Assembly (NCBI GenBank): GCA_965279135.1
Contig: OZ257133.1
Location: 62,001 to 126,000 of the forward strand
From: Croceimicrobium sp965279135
GTDB lineage: Bacteria > Bacteroidota > Bacteroidia > Flavobacteriales > Schleiferiaceae
Reading direction: 5' to 3'
Length of the DNA: 64,000 nt
The notes under the pieces are model-generated. The model searched no databases and was not told the origin of the DNA. It saw only the letters and a list, made by a program, of their open reading frames with translations. The translations under genes were made by a program, and so were the position numbers. Shown piece after piece: positions 61,835-64,000 of this stretch. Within the stretch, counting starts at the first letter, position 1; the number at the start of each line of letters is the position of its first letter.

Positions 61835-63073
61835 TTAGCGAAGTTTTAGAGTTACAAAGGCTAGAACCGCCAGGAAGATTCCTACAATCCAAAAGCGGGT
61901 TACGATCTTGCTTTCATGAAAGCCTCTCTTCTGATAATGGTGATGTAAGGGTGACATGAGAAAGACCCTTCTGCCTTCGCCATACTTTTTCTTGGTGCGC
62001 TTGAAATAGCTGACCTGTATTACCACCGACAGGTTTTCGGCCAGGAAGATTCCACAGATGATAGGAATGAGAAGTTCTTTGCGGATAGCAATGGCAAATA
62101 CAGCAATGATTCCTCCCAGGGTTAGGCTACCGGTATCGCCCATAAAAACCTGCGCAGGGAAGGTGTTGTACCAAAGGAAGCCGATACAAGCCCCTACGAA
62201 AGCGGCGATAAATACCACCAATTCTCCCGTATGCGGGATATACATGATATTCAGGTAATCTGCGAAAATGATACTACCCGATACATAGGCGAAAATGCCC
62301 AGGGCAATTCCAATAATGGCGGAGGTGCCCGTGGCGAGTCCATCGATACCATCAGTAAGGTTTGCTCCATTAGAGACCGCGGTAATGATAAAGATTACAA
62401 TGGGGATAAAAACTACCCAGCCATAGTCCTTTGTCCAGTCGCCCATCCAGGAGATGAGGCTTTGATAGTTGAACTCATTGTTTTTTACAAAAGGTATCGT
62501 CGTTTTTAGAGATTTTTCTTCCTCCTGATAGCTGGGGAGAGTTTGCACTCTCTTTCCATCTTCAGTCACATAAGCCTCGGCGGAGGCGATACGATCCTTT
62601 ATCGTTACCCCATCATTGAAGTAAAGCATACCTCCGATAATGATCCCTAAGCCAACCTGGCCAACAACCTTGAACTTACCGGGTAGGCCTTTTTTATTCT
62701 TCTTAAATACTTTGATGTAATCGTCTAGAAATCCAACCGCTCCCATCCAAACCGTCGTGATCAGGAGCATGATGATATAGATGTTGTCAAGCCTGGCAAA
62801 AAGTAGGGTAGGGACTAGAATTCCAAGGAGAATGATTAAGCCTCCCATGGTAGGAGTTCCCGCCTTTTCAGCCTGACCTGCTAAGCCAAGGTCTCGGATG
62901 CTTTCACCCACCTGTTTAGCATGAAGCATATTGATCAGCCTCTTCCCAAAAAGCAGGCAAATAATTAGCGAAGTAATCAATGCCGCTGCTGCGCGAAAAG
63001 TGATATACTGGAACACACCTGCGCCAGGTACATCATAAGCTTCATTGAGAAAATCAAATAGGTAATACAGCAT
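61835..63073 (-). CDS. mraY: Phospho-MurNAc-pentapeptide transferase MraY
   Basis: 412-aa membrane enzyme that forms lipid I from UDP-MurNAc-pentapeptide and undecaprenyl phosphate. Typical motifs are KAGTPTMGG, GFLDDYIKVFKKN, NLTDGIDGLATG and the late HHHYQKRG (histidine motif). An extra periplasmic loop of about 60 residues (about 165-225) lies between helices, which I take to be usual in Bacteroidota MraY. It overlaps the murE stop by 1 nt. Confidence 0.96.
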   Translation of the reverse strand: MLYYLFDFLNEAYDVPGAGVFQYITFRAAAALITSLIICLLFGKRLINMLHAKQVGESIRDLGLAGQAEKAGTPTMGGLIILLGILVPTLLFARLDNIYIIMLLITTVWMGAVGFLDDYIKVFKKNKKGLPGKFKVVGQVGLGIIIGGMLYFNDGVTIKDRIASAEAYVTEDGKRVQTLPSYQEEEKSLKTTIPFVKNNEFNYQSLISWMGDWTKDYGWVVFIPIVIFIITAVSNGANLTDGIDGLATGTSAIIGIALGIFAYVSGSIIFADYLNIMYIPHTGELVVFIAAFVGACIGFLWYNTFPAQVFMGDTGSLTLGGIIAVFAIAIRKELLIPIICGIFLAENLSVVIQVSYFKRTKKKYGEGRRVFLMSPLHHHYQKRGFHESKIVTRFWIVGIFLAVLAFVTLKLR

Positions 63074-64000
63074 TAGTCGGGATATTTTTGGTCAAGCGTT
63101 TCACGGGCGATTGCGAGATCATCAAAAGGGAAGCGTTCCCCTTTAACTTCCTGGTAGTTTTCATGTCCCTTACCGGCAATGAGGATAAGGTCTTTGGATT
63201 GGCCTAATTGAATAGCCGTGCGAATGGCCTGCAATCGATCAGTGATTTTTAAAACTTTATGGCTGAGGTGCATTTCAATTCCGGACTCCATTTCCTTGAT
63301 GATCTCCTCCGGGTCCTCGAAGCGGGGATTGTCTGAGGTGAGGATGACCTGATCCGACATCTCGGCGGCAATCCGGGCCATTTCAGGCCTTTTAGCTACA
63401 TCTCTATTTCCTCCGCAACCCACTACCGTAATTACCTTTTCGTTCTTACTGCGGATGCTATCTATGGTTTGCAATACATTTTCCAATGCGTCGGGAGTAT
63501 GGGCATAGTCTACAATAGCGGTGAGGTCTTCCTTTTGGAGATATTGGAAGCGACCCGCAACAGACTGAAGACTGCTTATCGCGGTGGCAACTTGCAGTGG
63601 ATCTTTGTCCAGGCTCACTGCAACACCATAAATGGCCAAGAGATTATAGGCGTTAAAATCACCGATCAGTTTCGTCCATACCTCCTGTTGTCCTAATCTG
63701 AGTAACATGCCATTGAGCTGACGCTCAAGGATGCGACCCTTGTAATCAGCGTCATTCTTAAGAGCGTAGGTCAAAACCTTGGCCTTGGTATTTAAAGCCA
63801 TAGTGACACCATGACGTTCATCGGCATTAGTTAGCATGAAAGCTTGCTTGGGAAGATCATCAAAGAGCTTCTTCTTGGCTTTGATGTAGTTTTCAAAAGT
63901 TCCATGATAGTCAAGATGATCATGACTTATATTGGTGAAAACCCCGCCTACAAAGCGTAAACCAGCGGTGCGGTTTTGCACTATACCATGGCTGCTGGCC
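63073..64000 (-). CDS. murE: UDP-MurNAc-tripeptide synthetase MurE, 5' end outside window
   Basis: C-terminal ~308 residues of a Mur ligase. The frame is open to the right edge and reads SSHGIVQNR before FTNISHDHLDYHGTFENYI, a signature of MurE. The C-terminal part has DYAHTPDALENVLQ, GCGGNRDVAKRPEMA and the diaminopimelate-type pocket TSDNPRFEDP (DNPR), which suggests meso-DAP as substrate. ILIAGKGHENYQ follows. The N-terminus lies outside the window. Confidence 0.95.
   Translation of the reverse strand, partial: ASSHGIVQNRTAGLRFVGGVFTNISHDHLDYHGTFENYIKAKKKLFDDLPKQAFMLTNADERHGVTMALNTKAKVLTYALKNDADYKGRILERQLNGMLLRLGQQEVWTKLIGDFNAYNLLAIYGVAVSLDKDPLQVATAISSLQSVAGRFQYLQKEDLTAIVDYAHTPDALENVLQTIDSIRSKNEKVITVVGCGGNRDVAKRPEMARIAAEMSDQVILTSDNPRFEDPEEIIKEMESGIEMHLSHKVLKITDRLQAIRTAIQLGQSKDLILIAGKGHENYQEVKGERFPFDDLAIARETLDQKYPD

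Noticed and set aside
1..64000. CRISPR array, rRNA operon or insertion sequence
   Set aside because: No regularly spaced repeats, rRNA-like sequence or transposase ORF was seen; the only recombinases are the two noted.

Overview
The window comes from a member of the Bacteroidota, most likely a marine-type Flavobacteriales (Schleiferiaceae/Cryomorphaceae-like; the species cannot be named from the sequence alone). The evidence is a complete gldKLMN core of the type IX secretion system with a PorP/SprF protein, a secreted lipase with a T9SS sorting domain, promoters of the Bacteroidota type (TTTG, about 19-22 nt, TAnnTTTG), a Bacteroidota-style topA lacking C4 zinc fingers, and a dcw cluster followed by a yqeY gene.

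Positions 1-21750 form an accessory defence island flanked by recombinases. At the left edge is a large serine recombinase that runs out of the window. It is followed by a tightly packed four-gene module (1477-7490): an MBL-fold hydrolase, a trypsin-like protease with an extra C-terminal domain, a small 'middle' protein, and a Rad50/SMC-like ABC ATPase with a CPLC zinc hook. This has the architecture of an ABC-three-component (ABC-3C) conflict system and is the best candidate for an unusual system here. Converging on it is a complete Wadjet system (jetABCD, 9238-15430, minus strand) with a membrane patatin-like phospholipase directly downstream. A NodU/TobZ-type carbamoyltransferase then converges, with a 35-bp 3' overlap, on a 1086-aa protein joining a PD-(D/E)XK nuclease-like domain, a STAND-like NTPase and a helical-repeat C-terminus. 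A tyrosine recombinase with a complete catalytic set closes the island.

Positions 21751-22458 are non-coding and hold a candidate small RNA with its own promoter and terminator. From 22459 the content is chromosomal. It comprises the secreted lipase, an ABC-F protein, DUF983 and an FAD oxidoreductase; the T9SS block porP-gldK-gldL-gldM-gldN-gldO; an arginase-fold protein with degraded metal ligands overlapping topA; miaB and a DUF2147-like protein; and a sigma-54 activator with lptE, a huge acidic TPR protein and secG. After these come a lipoprotein, bcp, groES-groEL, a secreted protein of unknown function, and a TPR histidine kinase with its NarL-type regulator.

The right end (52145-64000, minus strand) is the division and cell-wall cluster, read murE-mraY-murD-ftsW-murG-murC-ftsQ-ftsA-ftsZ, with yqeY downstream. 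The genes overlap or lie within a few bases of each other, so they look like one transcription unit for peptidoglycan precursor synthesis and Z-ring assembly. murE is cut by the right edge. No rRNA, recognisable tRNA, CRISPR array or IS element was seen.
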